From XYD1-FULL-39-28 sp964539855 (GTDB lineage Bacteria > Patescibacteriota > Minisyncoccia > Minisyncoccales > Staskawiczbacteraceae), in the NCBI GenBank assembly GCA_964539855.1, contig CAZIJR010000002.1, positions 1-35,284 of the forward strand: a DNA stretch of 35,284 nt, in the 5' to 3' direction. The position numbers and the translations under genes are program-made. This document shows positions 22,779 to 30,200 of this stretch, in pieces. Under the pieces are notes generated by a model. It was given only the letters and a program-made list of their open reading frames with translations. It had not been told where the DNA came from and made no database searches. How positions within the stretch are numbered: the stretch's first letter is position 1; each line of letters opens with the position of its first letter.

Positions 22779-22952
22779 ATGAATTTATATATAGATATCT
22801 TAACAAAAATTACAGTCTTTGTCAAATCCCATTTTTATGATATAATATTGTTTATAATTGTGGCTCTTCTGATTATGTTTGCTTTTTCAGCAGGCTACAT
22901 CACCGCAAAATACCATTTAAAAGAACCAATAAAAATAGAGCAAAAATCATGA
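22779..22952 (+). CDS. Small single-pass membrane protein
   Basis: A 57-aa protein with one transmembrane segment (DIILFIIVALLIMFAFSAGYITA) and a short C-terminal tail ending KEPIKIEQKS. Its stop overlaps the uppS start (ATGA), which supports a real, coupled gene. However, an extended -10 element lies inside it (22838-22846), so part of the uppS transcription bypasses most of it. ATG 22779 was chosen; no Shine-Dalgarno is seen. Confidence 0.5.
   Translation: MNLYIDILTKITVFVKSHFYDIILFIIVALLIMFAFSAGYITAKYHLKEPIKIEQKS
22797..22825 (-). promoter_or_regulatory. Promoter of rpmA
   Basis: On the minus strand TTGACA (22820-22825), a 17-bp spacer and TAAGAT (22797-22802) with an extended -10 TG. It lies inside the opposite-strand membrane-protein gene. 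Leader about 20 nt. Confidence 0.8.
22838..22846 (+). promoter_or_regulatory. Internal extended -10 promoter upstream of uppS
   Basis: TGATATAAT, about 100 bp before the uppS start. Confidence 0.6.
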
Positions 22953-23653
22953 CAAATATACCCAAACATATAGTTTTGTTTCCAGACGGCAACCGACGTT
23001 GGGCAAAACAAAAAAACTTACCCACTTTAGAGGGGCATAAAAAAGGCTATGAAAAACTCCTAGATTTTGCGGAGTGGTGCAAAAATAAAGGCATAAAAGC
23101 CCTTACTGCTTATGGATTTTCCACTGAAAACTGGAACCGTTCGCCAGAAGAAGTAGACTATCTTATGAAATTGCTTGAGAATGGTCTTATAAAAAACTTT
23201 TCCAAATATCAAAACGAAAACAAATATCAAAAACTAGGCATAAAAGTTAAAATCATTGGTCAAAAAGAAAGACTGCCAAACTCTCTACAAAAAGCAATAA
23301 AAAAAGTTGAAGAAGCAACCAAAAATAACAAAAACCTTTTCTTAAATCTTGCCATAAGCTATGGTGGAAGGTGGGATATTGTCAATGCTGCTAAAAAGAT
23401 AATTGAAGATAAAATTCCGCCAGAAAAAATTGACGAGAAGCTTTTTGAGGATTATCTCTCTACAGCTGACCTTCCATCTCCAGACCTTATAATCAGGGCG
23501 GGAGGTGAAATGAGAATGTCTAATTTTGTGCTTTGGCAGGGCGCTTATTCAGAATTATATTTTTCAAAAAAACTTTGGCCCGAGTTTACTGAACAGGATT
23601 TAGATGAAACCCTGGCGGAATTTGACCGCAGGCAACGAAGATTCGGAAAATAA
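22949..23653 (+). CDS. uppS: Undecaprenyl diphosphate synthase (cis-prenyltransferase)
   Basis: Makes the C55 lipid that carries peptidoglycan precursors; its product is the substrate side of MraY and MurG encoded further along. A 234-aa protein with the family start HIVLFPDGNRRWAKQ (catalytic Asp in PDGNRRWA), the FSTENWNRSPEEV segment, and the C-terminal PDLIIRAGGEMRMSNFVLWQGAYSELYF. The usual form RTSGE(x)RLSNFLLWQ is slightly changed (RAGGEMRMSNF), with the diphosphate-binding Arg and Ser kept. Length is typical. Confidence 0.95.
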   Translation: MTNIPKHIVLFPDGNRRWAKQKNLPTLEGHKKGYEKLLDFAEWCKNKGIKALTAYGFSTENWNRSPEEVDYLMKLLENGLIKNFSKYQNENKYQKLGIKVKIIGQKERLPNSLQKAIKKVEEATKNNKNLFLNLAISYGGRWDIVNAAKKIIEDKIPPEKIDEKLFEDYLSTADLPSPDLIIRAGGEMRMSNFVLWQGAYSELYFSKKLWPEFTEQDLDETLAEFDRRQRRFGK

Positions 23654-23670
23654 TTGAGCACCCTTTCGTA

Positions 23671-23699
23671 TTGACAAGATTTAATAACAGGATTAGCAT
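23671..23699 (+). promoter_or_regulatory. Promoter of the STAS cassette
   Basis: TTGACA (23671-23676), a 17-bp spacer and TAGCAT (23694-23699), the same pair of hexamers as in front of structured RNA 1. Confidence 0.65.
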
Positions 23700-23763
23700 A
23701 AAAATAACTTGTCGGGTGGCAAGCATTTCAAGCTCTTTTTACTCTTTTCAAGGAGGCGGTACC

Positions 23764-24159
23764 GTGTCAGAAACAACATCGGAAGTCATTAGAGTGGAAG
23801 AGGTGGACGGCGTTGCGGTTGCAACCTTTACGGTTGAAAAGATTGTGGATAACGAAGATCAAGCAAAAACCCTCGAACTCAAAGGCATTGAAGTTTGCAC
23901 TGCTGAAACCATAAAGGACCCTCTATTTGAGTTGACTCAGATCCGGCAAAAAATCGTTTTAAATTTTGGAGGAGTAGATTTTCTCTCCTCTGCCGCACTT
24001 GGGGCTCTCATAACGCTCCAAAAAGAGATGAATGCGAAAGATAGCCAATTGAGGATGTGCAACATCCGTCCAAAAATCTACGAGGTTTTTGCTATAACAA
24101 AGCTCAATAGGTTCTTTGATATCAGAGACACGAGAGCCGACGCTCTTTCATCGTTCTAG
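23764..24159 (+). CDS. STAS-domain protein (anti-sigma factor antagonist-like), GC-richer cassette E
   Basis: A 131-aa protein. Residues about 5-120 form a STAS fold like SpoIIAA/RsbV: VDGVAVATFTVEKIVDN..., then KIVLNFGGVDFLSSAALGALITLQKEMNAKDSQLRMCNIRPKIYEVFAITKLNRFFDI. The Ser pair in DFLSSAALG occupies the place of the phosphorylated Ser of RsbV/SpoIIAA. The start is GTG 23764, fixed by a perfect AAGGAGG 7 bases upstream. No partner kinase or anti-sigma gene of the RsbW type is nearby. Composition is GC-richer than in neighbours, and it has its own promoter, a roughly 60-nt leader with a CTTG/CAAG hairpin, and a terminator. Confidence 0.88.
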   Translation: MSETTSEVIRVEEVDGVAVATFTVEKIVDNEDQAKTLELKGIEVCTAETIKDPLFELTQIRQKIVLNFGGVDFLSSAALGALITLQKEMNAKDSQLRMCNIRPKIYEVFAITKLNRFFDIRDTRADALSSF

Positions 24160-24170
24160 CCACAGACCCA

Positions 24171-24201
24171 AAACCCAGCTCCCAAGGAAGCTGGGTTTTT
24201 T
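24171..24201 (+). terminator. Terminator of the STAS cassette
   Basis: A 9-bp stem AACCCAGCT / AGCTGGGTT with an 8-base loop and TTTTTT. It reaches the stop codon of the converging gene. Confidence 0.92.
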
Positions 24202-24691
24202 ATGCTGATTTTGAGAAGGCTTTTGCCATATCCATCCATTTAGACTGTCTGGGTCTGCTCTTATATTTTGCCGAAGACTTATGTATTTCTATAAGCTGGT
24301 TAATGTCATTCTTTTTCCAGGAAACTAAGGCCTTACCTTTATTTCTATATAAAATATCCACACCCCTATACCAAAGCTCAAAATCTTTTTTCTTTTTATC
24401 TGCCAGACAATTTTTCTTAAAATAGGGAACTACCACATCCACAATATTAGATATATTTTGCACCGAGAACCTGGCCTGGTCTTTTGAAGTATTAATTTCT
24501 CCGCATCCCATTTCTTTTTTTATTTTTTTCAGTAGTTTTTCTTTATCTTTATGCACAGTCACAATAAACTGTGCCTTCCATCGGTAATAGGTGGGGGAAT
24601 TGGTGCGTTCATGTCGGGTGTCTTTTCTAAACTGCAAATCAAAACATCCATCATTATTGACCAAATTTACAACGCTAAATTTTTCTTTCAT
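24200..24691 (-). CDS. LAGLIDADG-family homing-endonuclease-like protein
   Basis: A 163-aa, free-standing protein. The first helix VVNLVNNDGCFDLQF corresponds to the LAGLIDADG motif (usual LAGFVDGEGCF), keeping the metal-binding acidic residue in NNDG but otherwise degenerate. The rest follows the family layout: AQFIVTVHKDKEKLLKKIKKEMGCG, an ARFSVQNISNIVDVVVPYFKKN strand-helix unit, then DFELWYRGVDIL. No intron or intein surrounds it. It may be an endonuclease that has become mobile on its own, or a domesticated derivative. Predicted leaderless. Confidence 0.75.
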   Translation of the reverse strand: MKEKFSVVNLVNNDGCFDLQFRKDTRHERTNSPTYYRWKAQFIVTVHKDKEKLLKKIKKEMGCGEINTSKDQARFSVQNISNIVDVVVPYFKKNCLADKKKKDFELWYRGVDILYRNKGKALVSWKKNDINQLIEIHKSSAKYKSRPRQSKWMDMAKAFSKSA

Positions 24692-24696
24692 AACTT

Positions 24697-24725
24697 ATTA
24701 TACCAAACTTATAATTGTGCGACAA
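24697..24725 (-). promoter_or_regulatory. Promoter of the LAGLIDADG gene
   Basis: On the minus strand TTGTCG (24720-24725), a 17-bp spacer and TATAAT (24697-24702) with a TGG extension. The -35 is part of the repeated TTGTCGCACAA motif. Confidence 0.65.
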
Positions 24726-24753
24726 TGCCCTACGTTTTATTGTGCGACAAAAG
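24711..24753. repeat. Two copies of the ATTGTGCGACA motif
   Basis: ATTGTGCGACAA occurs twice as a direct repeat 24 bp apart (ATAATTGTGCGACAAT at 24711-24725 and TTTTATTGTGCGACAAAAG at 24735-24753). The core TTATTGTGCGACA is also at 26265-26277 and 32462-32474 (minus strand), and a split copy is at 26533-26565. The inner part TTGT-CGC-ACAA is an inverted repeat. Both copies here lie in the 63-bp gap between the recombinase stop and the LAGLIDADG start. Confidence 0.8.
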
Positions 24754-24754
24754 T

Positions 24755-25726
24755 CTACTTTTTGTCGGGGTCGGAGTGAAACTTGTGGTGGATGTCACGG
24801 AGACGCTTGTTGGTTACGTGCGTGTAAATCTGAGTGGTGGCAATATTACTGTGGCCCAAAAACTCTTGGATGCTACGCAGGTCCACGCCTTGGTTTAACA
24901 AATCAGTAGCGTAACTGTGGCGCAAGGTATGAGGTGTAGTAGATATTGGTATGCCTGAAAGCATGGCATATTTTTTTACAATTCTTTCAATAGACCTTGA
25001 TGTAAGACGTGAATCAGAATTTCCTTTTTTATCTCGAAAATTTACGAATAAAGCCTTAGTGTTTGCAAACTGAACATTATTTCTTATTTTAAGATATTTT
25101 TTTATGAAAATTAAAGCACGTTCTGAAAAATAAACCACGCGAGGTTTACCGCCTTTTCCTATAACCCCAAGCTCCAAATCTTTCTTATCTTTTAGGCTGT
25201 TAAACTGCTCCAGGTTTAAGGCTACCAGCTCGGCAATACGAAGTCCGGTTGAGAAAAAAGTCTCTAAAATAGTCCTATCCCTTATAGATACCGGGTCTTT
25301 TGGGTCTACGGACGATAAAAGCTTGCCAATCTGCTCTAAGGTGAGAAATTTGACTGTTTTTTGACTTTTATCGGCCTTAGGAAGGACTATTTTGCCAGGG
25401 GGCATTGAAAGTATGTCTTTTGCCACAAAATAGCTTAAAAAAGCTCTAAGAGCGACTAAATAGTAGTTTTGAGTGCTTTTAGACAGTAATTTACCCGTAG
25501 CAGGGCTGGGCTTCCTAGATAAAAATAAGCGATAGCTCCAAATGTGATCTGGAGCCAATTGATGGGGGAGTAGGGCCTCTAGCTTAGCCTGTTTTAGCCA
25601 GTAAAAAAACTTTTCCAAATATTTTTTATAATTCTCCTGAGTATTATCACGCAAACCTTTTTCAACTTCACAATAATCTAAAAAATCCTGTAAATGTTCC
25701 TTAATTATTTTTGATGATTTTTCCAT
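24755..25726 (-). CDS. Tyrosine recombinase, XerC/XerD type
   Basis: A 323-aa site-specific recombinase. The N-terminal SAM-like domain is about residues 5-100 (FLDYCEVEKGLRDNTQENYKKYLEKFFYWL). The catalytic domain has all active residues: Arg in STGLRIAELVAL, Lys in GKGGKPRVV, HxxR in TPHTLRHSYAT, His in EFLGHSNIATTQIYTHV, and the nucleophile Tyr in QIYTHV. Length and motif set are those of Xer proteins that resolve chromosome dimers, so it is probably the housekeeping enzyme, not an element integrase. It ends just before the repeated ATTGTGCGACA motif. Confidence 0.92.
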   Translation of the reverse strand: MEKSSKIIKEHLQDFLDYCEVEKGLRDNTQENYKKYLEKFFYWLKQAKLEALLPHQLAPDHIWSYRLFLSRKPSPATGKLLSKSTQNYYLVALRAFLSYFVAKDILSMPPGKIVLPKADKSQKTVKFLTLEQIGKLLSSVDPKDPVSIRDRTILETFFSTGLRIAELVALNLEQFNSLKDKKDLELGVIGKGGKPRVVYFSERALIFIKKYLKIRNNVQFANTKALFVNFRDKKGNSDSRLTSRSIERIVKKYAMLSGIPISTTPHTLRHSYATDLLNQGVDLRSIQEFLGHSNIATTQIYTHVTNKRLRDIHHKFHSDPDKK

Positions 25727-25840
25727 GGTTTTATAAGCTTAAAGTATATATAGTCAGTTTACCTACATTTTGCGACGTTCTCTGTATTTACGATAAAACG
25801 CTCTTAAGGCCTCGTCAACCTTTATTTATCCACATATTAA

Positions 25841-26212
25841 CTACTGGCCAGACGTGGATTGATTTTCGCATTCGCAATTATTTTCTCCGGGATGCAATAT
25901 GCTCTCCTTTACTCCGGAAAAATAATTTGAAATTTTTTCAGAAATATTTTCTGAAACTTTTTCTTTTTGATCATTAATTCCTTCTGTTACCATCTCTCCC
26001 CTCTTTTGCACTTCTCCGGATATACTAGGGAACACCTTATCCATCACCCAGCCAGACCCTTTTGCCACATAAGCTTCGGCCTGCTGTACAGCGCCGTTAA
26101 CAAAGGTAGACTTATTACCTTTGTCTAAAATATGGGCCTGCTGGCTTAAAAACACAGTGCCAAATATAACCCCTATTATAACAAAATATTTAATAAACCT
26201 TTTTTGACGCAT
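25841..26212 (-). CDS. Membrane-anchored protein of unknown function
   Basis: A 123-aa protein. One N-terminal hydrophobic segment (YFVIIGVIFGTVFLSQQA) acts as an anchor or signal peptide. The rest is an extracytoplasmic helical domain (GSGWVMDKVFPSISGEVQKRGEMVTEGINDQKEKVSENISEKISNYFSGVKESI) ending in a Cys/Asn-rich tail (HPGENNCECENQSTSGQ). No family with known function. It lies between the recombinase and gltX with its own extended -10 promoter. Confidence 0.7.
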   Translation of the reverse strand: MRQKRFIKYFVIIGVIFGTVFLSQQAHILDKGNKSTFVNGAVQQAEAYVAKGSGWVMDKVFPSISGEVQKRGEMVTEGINDQKEKVSENISEKISNYFSGVKESILHPGENNCECENQSTSGQ

Positions 26213-26229
26213 AATTTGTTGATATTTAT

Positions 26230-26238
26230 ATTATAACA
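26230..26238 (-). promoter_or_regulatory. Extended -10 promoter of the membrane-anchored protein gene
   Basis: On the minus strand TGTTATAAT, 17 bp before the ATG. Confidence 0.65.
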
Positions 26239-26264
26239 CTCTGTGTTTCCCTTCTCAATAAGTC

Positions 26265-26277
26265 TGTCGCACAATAA
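26265..26277 (-). repeat. TTATTGTGCGACA motif directly after the gltX stop
   Basis: Exact 13-bp copy; on the minus strand it follows the gltX TGA with no base in between. Confidence 0.8.
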
Positions 26278-27959
26278 TCAGGGGAGCTTAGCTATTGCCT
26301 CGGCGATATGTTTTAACGTTTTTTCTTTGCCTAAAATATCTGCTATTTCAAACGGGCTTGGTGAAGCCTTCTTCCCAGACAAGGCCACGCGTAAGGGCCA
26401 CAATAAAAACCCTCTATTTTTTTCTGGATACCCTTTTTGCTTATTAAAATCCCCTGCCGTATCGAACAAGACTTTTTCTATATTCTTTATATTCCACTCC
26501 CCTTTTCCAAGGTCGCCAAGCGCCTTTTTATTTGTCGCCTGCCTGCCAGCAGGCAGGCACAATAAAAGACATTCTTTTATATCTTCGTCTGACATATTGT
26601 CCCATTTTAATAAATCCTTATCATAACTTAGTTTGTCAGCAAAAAAGAAATCAGAAAGCTCCACTATGTCCGACAATTTTTTCATCCTGCTTCTTGAAAC
26701 CTTTACTATCTTTTCCAACATACTTTTAGATACCTGCCCCGCAACCAAAAGCCCAGCTTTTTTTAAATATGGCTCACAAAGCTCTGTAAGTTTTTCTATG
26801 GGTTTTTCTTTTATATAATATCCGTTTATAAAATCTAATCTTTGGATATTAAAAATTGCCCCTGATTTTTGAACTTTTTCAATTGAAAATTCCTTTGACA
26901 ATTGTGCCAAAGAAAAAATCTCTTTTTCAGTACCAGGATTCCAGCCAAGTAGCGCCATAAAGTTTACAATGGCTTCGGGTAAATATCCCTGGTCTTTATA
27001 ATCATTTATAGCTACAGAACCATATCTTTTACTCATTTTAGATCTATCTGGAGCCAAAATCAGAGGCAGATGAGCATATTCAGGAGTACTAAACCCCAAA
27101 GCCTCCTGCATCAAAATTTGTTTTGGAGTATTAGCTATATGATCTTCGCCTCTAATCACATGGCTTATCTGCATTTCATAATCATCTATTACCACTGCAA
27201 AGTTATAGAGAGGAGTGCTTAAATTCTTTGCTATTACCATGTCTCCAATCAACCCAGAATCAAATTCTACGTCACCTCTAACTAAATCCTTAAATTTTAT
27301 TTTTTTAGCAAAAGTCCTAAACCTTATAACAGAAGGCTTTTTATTTTTTATATTTTCCGCCACAACGCCTTCAGATAAATGCGAACACGTACCATCGTAT
27401 TTTGGAGCCACTCCCCTACCCATCTGTTCTTGACGTTTTGCTTCTAATTCCTCTGTGGTGCAAAAACAATAATAAGCTTTCCTTTCTGACAAAAGTTTTT
27501 CTAAATATTTTTTATAAATATCTATTCTTTGAGTTTGTTTATATGGCCCAAAATCCCCTCCTATATCAGGGCCTTCATCCCATTGGATTCCCAGCCATTT
27601 CAGCCCTTGTATTATATCTTCAGTCCATCTTAAGTCAGACCTTTCTANNNNNNNNNNNNNNNNNNNNNNNNNNNNNNNNNNNNNNNNNNNNNNNNNNNNN
27701 NNNNNNNNNNNNNNNNNNNNNNNNNNNNNNNNNNNNNNNNNNNNNNNAGCCATTTCAGCCCTTGTATTATATCTTCAGTCCATCTTAAGTCAGACCTTTC
27801 TAAATCAGTATCTTCTATACGTAAAATAAACTTACCTTTATTTTTTTTAGCAAATAGATAATTAAAGAGTGCACTTCTAGCAGTACCTATATGCAAGGCT
27901 CCTGTTGGCGAAGGCGCAATTCTTACTCGAATCGGTTTTATTTTGGTTTCTTTTTTCAT
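26278..27959 (-). CDS. gltX: Glutamyl-tRNA synthetase, interrupted by an assembly gap
   Basis: Charges tRNA-Glu (in many bacteria also tRNA-Gln) with glutamate. Class I signatures: HIGH-type motif RIAPSPTGALHIGTARSALFNYLFA near the N-terminus, the RIEDTDLERS segment, and KMSKR-type SKMSKRYGS. A 100-N gap (27648-27747) flanked by identical 55-bp copies breaks the frame. Removing one copy plus the Ns (155 bp) joins both parts in one frame and gives a 508-aa protein with no missing residue. The C-terminal anticodon-binding part carries an inserted CLPAGRQA peptide from a 20-bp palindrome. It starts one base after the murG stop, so it is in the murein operon. Confidence 0.93.
26533..26565 (-). 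repeat. Palindrome inserted exactly within the TTATTGTGCGACA motif, inside gltX
   Basis: On the minus strand TTATTGTG, then the 20-base palindrome CCTGCCTGCTGGCAGGCAGG (26538-26557), then CGACA. Removing the 20 bases leaves the 13-bp motif found elsewhere in the window. In frame, the segment reads CLPAGRQA. Confidence 0.8.
27593..27802. other. Scaffold gap (100 N) flanked by an identical 55-bp duplication
   Basis: The Ns run from 27648 to 27747; 27593-27647 and 27748-27802 are identical. Collapsing 155 bp restores the gltX frame, showing that the gap is an artefact of joining two contigs that overlap by 55 bp. Confidence 0.95.
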
Positions 27960-27960
27960 A

Positions 27961-29076
27961 TTAATCTAGCATCAAAAATTCTAAAATTTCGCGAGCCACT
28001 GCGCGGGCTGCTAGTGGTTTGGCAAAATCCAGCGCAGATTGTTTCATTTGTCCCACTCTTTCTGAATGCAACAACAATAATTGTATTTGTTGCATAAAAA
28101 AATGTGACTTTAGGTTCTCCTGCTCTATCACTAAGCATGCCCCATTTTCAGAATACGCATAAGCATTTTTTGACTGATGATTGCCTGCCGAAGAAGGCAG
28201 AGGAATTAAGATGCTTGGCTTACCACAGCCCGCAATTTCAAAGATTGATCCTGACCCAGAACGAGAGATTACTAAATCGGCTGCTGCATAAGCATGTTTT
28301 GTTTTTTCTTCATCTAAAAATGCAATCGGATGATAATATCTATCTAAATCCTTACCGCCTACAACCTGCGCCTCAGCAATTTCTTGCTTAAAATTTTCTC
28401 TGCCAATAACATGAATTACTTCATAGTTACGTAACAAATCATTTATTATTTCCAAAACAAAATCATTTATTGCTACAGCTCCTTGAGACCCACCAATAAT
28501 TAAAATTATGGGCTTAGAAAAAGTTAAATTAAACAACTCACCTGCCCTTTCCTTATCGCCCTCTAAAACTTCTTTTCTTATGGGATTTCCAACCAGCGTT
28601 ATTATTTTGGGGTCAAAATATTCTGTTTTAGAAAAAGAAGTAAAAATCTTTTTTGCCCACTTTGCCGTTTTTTGATTTGAAAGCCCGGGAACAACGTCTG
28701 ACTCGTGCAAAAACAACGGAATTTTCAAAATTCTGGCAGAATAGGTTACGGCAATAGACCCGGACCCTCCTTTAGAAAAAACTAGGTCGGGCTTTATTGC
28801 CAGAATTAGAATAAACGCCTGAATCATTCCAAAAGGAATCTTAAATAAAATATCAATAAAATTCTGAAAAGCAAAATATCTTCTTAATTTTCCTGAAATA
28901 ATTGTTTTTATAACAAAATCTTCCTGAGATAATAAAATCAAACTTAGATCGTCTTTTGGTCCAACATAATAAAATTCCAAATCTTTTTTGGGATAAATCC
29001 TCCTAATTTCCCTCGCAATCGCAATAATAGGATTAATATGCCCACCACTTCCACCACCGGTAAATAATATCCTCAT
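27961..29076 (-). CDS. murG: UDP-GlcNAc:lipid I N-acetylglucosaminyltransferase MurG
   Basis: Adds GlcNAc to lipid I to give lipid II on the inner face of the membrane. A 371-aa GT-B enzyme: the N-terminal Gly-rich loop FTGGGSGGHINPIIAIAREI, the middle GGSQGA motif (IIGGSQGAVAINDFV), and the C-terminal donor site (ISRSGSGSIFEIAGCGKPSILIPLPSSAGNHQSKNA; usual form SRAGAST..E....G.PAILVPLP.A...HQ). It overlaps ftsW by 4 bp and ends one base before gltX. Confidence 0.97.
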   Translation of the reverse strand: MRILFTGGGSGGHINPIIAIAREIRRIYPKKDLEFYYVGPKDDLSLILLSQEDFVIKTIISGKLRRYFAFQNFIDILFKIPFGMIQAFILILAIKPDLVFSKGGSGSIAVTYSARILKIPLFLHESDVVPGLSNQKTAKWAKKIFTSFSKTEYFDPKIITLVGNPIRKEVLEGDKERAGELFNLTFSKPIILIIGGSQGAVAINDFVLEIINDLLRNYEVIHVIGRENFKQEIAEAQVVGGKDLDRYYHPIAFLDEEKTKHAYAAADLVISRSGSGSIFEIAGCGKPSILIPLPSSAGNHQSKNAYAYSENGACLVIEQENLKSHFFMQQIQLLLLHSERVGQMKQSALDFAKPLAARAVAREILEFLMLD

Positions 29077-30200
29077 GTATTTTTAGATATATTTAATAAA
29101 AGCCCTACACCGATCAGCTCCACTACCAAGTGTGAGCCACCATAGGAAAAGAATGGTAAAGGTATGCCAGCCAATGGAAATATTCCAGCCACAGAAGCGA
29201 TATTGACAAATGCCTGCAAGGTTATCCATAATACAACACCTATGGCAATTAGACTAGCGAATCTGTCGTGAGAGTTTTTTGAAATTTTAATTCCCAGCAA
29301 AAAAAACAAAACAAATAACGCAATCAAGATAATCCCCCCCATAATTCCAAACTCTTCTCCGATTATGGCAAAAATTGAGTCTGACATTGCCTGAGGTAAA
29401 AATCCAAATTTTTGAGTGGACATTCCCATCCCTTGGCCAAAAATTCCGCCCGAGCCTAACGAAATTAGTGACTGCCTGAGCTGGAACCCTTTTCCCAATG
29501 GGTCTGCATTCGGATTTAAAAAAATTAACCATCGGTCCAATCTGTAAGGTTCAAATCTTACAATCAGCAGTAAAAAACTTATACCAGAAAAAATAATTAG
29601 CAACGTGTGCCACAACGGAGTTCTTGCATAAAAATATAATGCGAGCAATGTTAATGAAATAATACCCAAAGTGCTAGCGTCTCTTTGTAAATATAGGGCA
29701 ACCGTAATCATCCCTAAGAAAAATACAAATGGCAAAAATATATATATTATATTATGATAACCTCTTTTGGCTGTAGATTTCCAGCCCGAAACCCTACCTT
29801 CGGGCAAACGTGAAGCAATCCACGCAGATAAATACAAGATAGCTGTTATTTTTAAAAATTCAGAAGGCTGAACAGAAAAAAATCCTAGATTAAACCAACG
29901 CGTAGCCCCGCCTAGCTTTGAGCCGATAACAGGTAAAAAAACTAAAAACAAAGCTAGAATGTTAAATAGAACTAGCCAAAAAGCATATTTTTTAAGCCAT
30001 TTAAGTGATACTTTATAAGCAGCAAATCCAAGAACCAAAGCAGGTAAAAGACCAAAAATTAATTGATGGGAGAAATAATAATTTGGTTTATTGAATCTTT
30101 GCAACGAAGCTGGTGTTGAAAGCGTAAAAAAGAATAGAAAACTAAACCCGACAATAAAGGCTACTAGAAATAGTAAGGGATAATTAACGTGTTTTTTCAT
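29073..30200 (-). CDS. ftsW: FtsW/RodA-family lipid II polymerase
   Basis: A 375-aa, polytopic membrane protein (about ten segments) of the SEDS family, which polymerises lipid II glycan strands during division. Family motifs: GGATRWFNLGFFSVQPSEFLKI, QLRQSLISLGSGGIFGQGMGMSTQKFGFLPQAMSDSIFAIIGEEFGI and a C-terminal PLPFFSYGGSHLVVELIGVGLLLNI. FtsW in preference to RodA is suggested by its place between murD and murG. It overlaps both neighbours by 4 bp. Confidence 0.93.
   Translation of the reverse strand: MKKHVNYPLLFLVAFIVGFSFLFFFTLSTPASLQRFNKPNYYFSHQLIFGLLPALVLGFAAYKVSLKWLKKYAFWLVLFNILALFLVFLPVIGSKLGGATRWFNLGFFSVQPSEFLKITAILYLSAWIASRLPEGRVSGWKSTAKRGYHNIIYIFLPFVFFLGMITVALYLQRDASTLGIISLTLLALYFYARTPLWHTLLIIFSGISFLLLIVRFEPYRLDRWLIFLNPNADPLGKGFQLRQSLISLGSGGIFGQGMGMSTQKFGFLPQAMSDSIFAIIGEEFGIMGGIILIALFVLFFLLGIKISKNSHDRFASLIAIGVVLWITLQAFVNIASVAGIFPLAGIPLPFFSYGGSHLVVELIGVGLLLNISKNT

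Noticed and set aside
24551..24909. Forward-strand frames between the LAGLIDADG gene and the recombinase
   Set aside because: They run antisense to the ends of two real genes across the repeated motif and have no family resemblance or initiation signal.
26278..27959. gltX as a frameshifted pseudogene
   Set aside because: The break coincides with the N gap; collapsing the 55-bp duplication and the Ns restores the frame exactly.
28176..28198. Palindrome-like TGCCTGCCGAAGAAGGCAG inside murG
   Set aside because: It encodes the conserved LPSSAGNHQ donor-site segment, so it is ordinary coding sequence, not an insertion.
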